The notes beneath the pieces were generated by a model. It saw only the letters and a list, made by a program, of their open reading frames with translations. It had not been told where the DNA came from and did not search any database. Shown piece after piece: positions 63,901 to 64,000 of a stretch of DNA of 64,000 nucleotides (position 1 is the first letter of the stretch; every line of letters begins with the position of its first letter). The position numbers and the translations under genes were made by a program. The DNA is from Marinilongibacter aquaticus (GTDB lineage: Bacteria; Bacteroidota; Bacteroidia; Cytophagales; Spirosomataceae). The DNA is taken from positions 2,629,501 through 2,693,500 of the forward strand of contig NZ_CP083757.1 of NCBI RefSeq assembly GCF_020149935.1. Direction: 5' to 3'.

Positions 63901-64000
63901 CACGCTAATCTGGTAATGTCCCGAAGCATCGGTCACCACCCCATTGGTAGTCCCTTTTTGCGTCACGTTCACCCCGGGAATTTGCATTCCCGACGCATCG
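61000..64000 (-). CDS. SusC/RagA TonB-dependent receptor, 5' end missing
   Basis: Nearly a full SusC: about 1000 residues are in the window and the frame is open through the right edge (upstream codons read ...DASGMQIPGVNV). The visible part starts inside the carboxypeptidase-like regulatory domain (TDASGHYQISV), followed by the TonB-box-like EVMVIGYGEQKKVNVIGSI and a plug with GVTVIQRSGQPGVGQGEIRVRGVGSFG and VLKDASSAAIYGARSANGVILIT. The last strand ends YTVGVNLSF. Together with the following susD gene it takes up an oligosaccharide; the substrate cannot be told. Signal peptide and start lie outside the window. Confidence 0.96.
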   Translation of the reverse strand, partial: DASGMQIPGVNVTQKGTTNGVVTDASGHYQISVSEPKAMLVFSFVGYKTKEVQVGNNGQLDVQLEENNAMLDEVMVIGYGEQKKVNVIGSISQISNKEIANRPVTQLSQAITGQMPGVTVIQRSGQPGVGQGEIRVRGVGSFGASPNALVLIDGIPGTLNEVNPYDIKSISVLKDASSAAIYGARSANGVILITTNSGAEEKLKINYTGYVGTNTPTFLPKYANSWEYAELYNEANGTNSFTQEEIDKYKSQSDPDNYPNTQFLEDLMAKNGFQQGHNLTLNGGNQKQKYFISGGYLNQNGIIPKNNYDRYNLRANLINELGKQFTLTTRLYGSIENRNEPQVTANKGSRSSTGDRSSFVPNNSTMLNQLVQNAVRYPAIFLGQASNGDFGIGPESGGTPVAWINSDSYLTNNTTKAGVNMKLDYKPLKGLTLSAIGGYNFGFDNMKSFLASQKLNNNVSNAQSFLEQISNKFIYRTAQFTANYNRNIGVSNLDVLLGYAFENQKNDYFSGYRQNFASNDYTVIDLGSADNQQVNGFNEEWAIESVFGRVQYSWNERYLLESTVRYDGSSRFPKSQKYAIFPSAALGWRISEEEFLRDVKFLSNLKLKASWGILGNQNIGNYPYQTVLESGRNYSIGGGLATGAAYSTYRDAGIKWESTETKDIGFESSFFSGRLTFNTTYFDRTTRDILFKPSASVSSVLGVSISETNTGKAQNTGWEFELGYRGSARDFHYGITANMSIINNKVLTLGLGNANQPNGFVGNGSDLFIGYPMQMYYGYKTDGVFLSNDEVKDWADQSAVNPTSQTGDIRYVDISGPDGVPDGKVDANYDRTYLGSRIPHYTYGANLNASFKGFDLSVLLQGVAGVKGMLNSYAGYAFYNLGNIQRWMMDGRFDPNDPTRYPSYPRLEVLTNSGSGNTLLSDFWVLNASYMRVKKLQLGYSFPEAWTKSIKADKIRLYTSIENLLTIKKFRPGWDPETVTGGAYYPLLRTYTVGVNLSF

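Overview
The window is a stretch of bacterial chromosome from the phylum Bacteroidota, most likely a Cytophagales-type environmental organism. The support is a SusC/SusD pair, a GldA-type ABC ATPase, promoters of the TAnnTTTG type instead of sigma70 boxes, a TonB receptor under a TPP riboswitch, and outer-surface enzymes ending in a shared 'PGF..G..F.A.I..C' domain. No tRNA, rRNA, CRISPR array, transposase or integrase was found. The species cannot be named from this window alone.

Layout. 1-5.6 kb: a molybdenum hydroxylase locus. coxG-coxS-coxL run leftward off the edge; an AraC regulator, an XdhC/CoxI maturation factor and MoeA run rightward from the shared divergent region. 5.6-7.7 kb: DUF1801, YqgE/AlgH and RecF. 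7.9-14.2 kb: housekeeping genes (PDH E1 alpha, a membrane TPR protein, RibH, then the tight lysC-dinB-serS-5-FCL cluster). 14.3-23.6 kb: a CotH/lamin-tail surface protein, a holin-like membrane protein, PriA, an EamA transporter and a secreted SGNH/SASA esterase. 23.7-32.8 kb: acyl-CoA dehydrogenase, a double cNMP-binding/acyltransferase fusion overlapping an SGNH hydrolase, a GldA-like ATPase, a UbiE-like methyltransferase, a polyprenyl synthase coupled to an APC permease, and CrcB. 32.8-36.6 kb: the TPP-riboswitch TonB receptor, then a small operon holding a barnase-like exported ribonuclease and a barstar-like inhibitor. 36.6-43.6 kb: DUF2911, MutL, an active rhomboid next to a pseudo-rhomboid, Dxs and an AAA ATPase.

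The most unusual spot is 43.5-45.2 kb. An AT-rich two-gene module (winged-helix regulator plus AbiEii-like nucleotidyltransferase, coupled TAATG) sits directly behind the ATPase gene. A perfect 40-bp palindrome lies 7 bp ahead of its first start codon. On the far side is a second, truncated copy of the ATPase 3' end. The two copies share a 92-bp identical core with diverged flanks, as expected for a crossover that inserted the module while restoring the host gene.

45.2-49 kb: metE under a cobalamin riboswitch and asd. 49-58 kb: a leftward set of exported enzymes (cytochrome c/PQQ-type sugar dehydrogenase, GH106-like rhamnosidase, two amidohydrolase-family proteins). 58.3-59.3 kb: an Arg/Ser-rich exported protein. 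59.3-64 kb: susD and a 5'-incomplete susC. Metabolically the window combines aspartate-family amino acid synthesis (lysC, asd, metE), cofactor-controlled gene expression (TPP, B12) and polysaccharide uptake and degradation.
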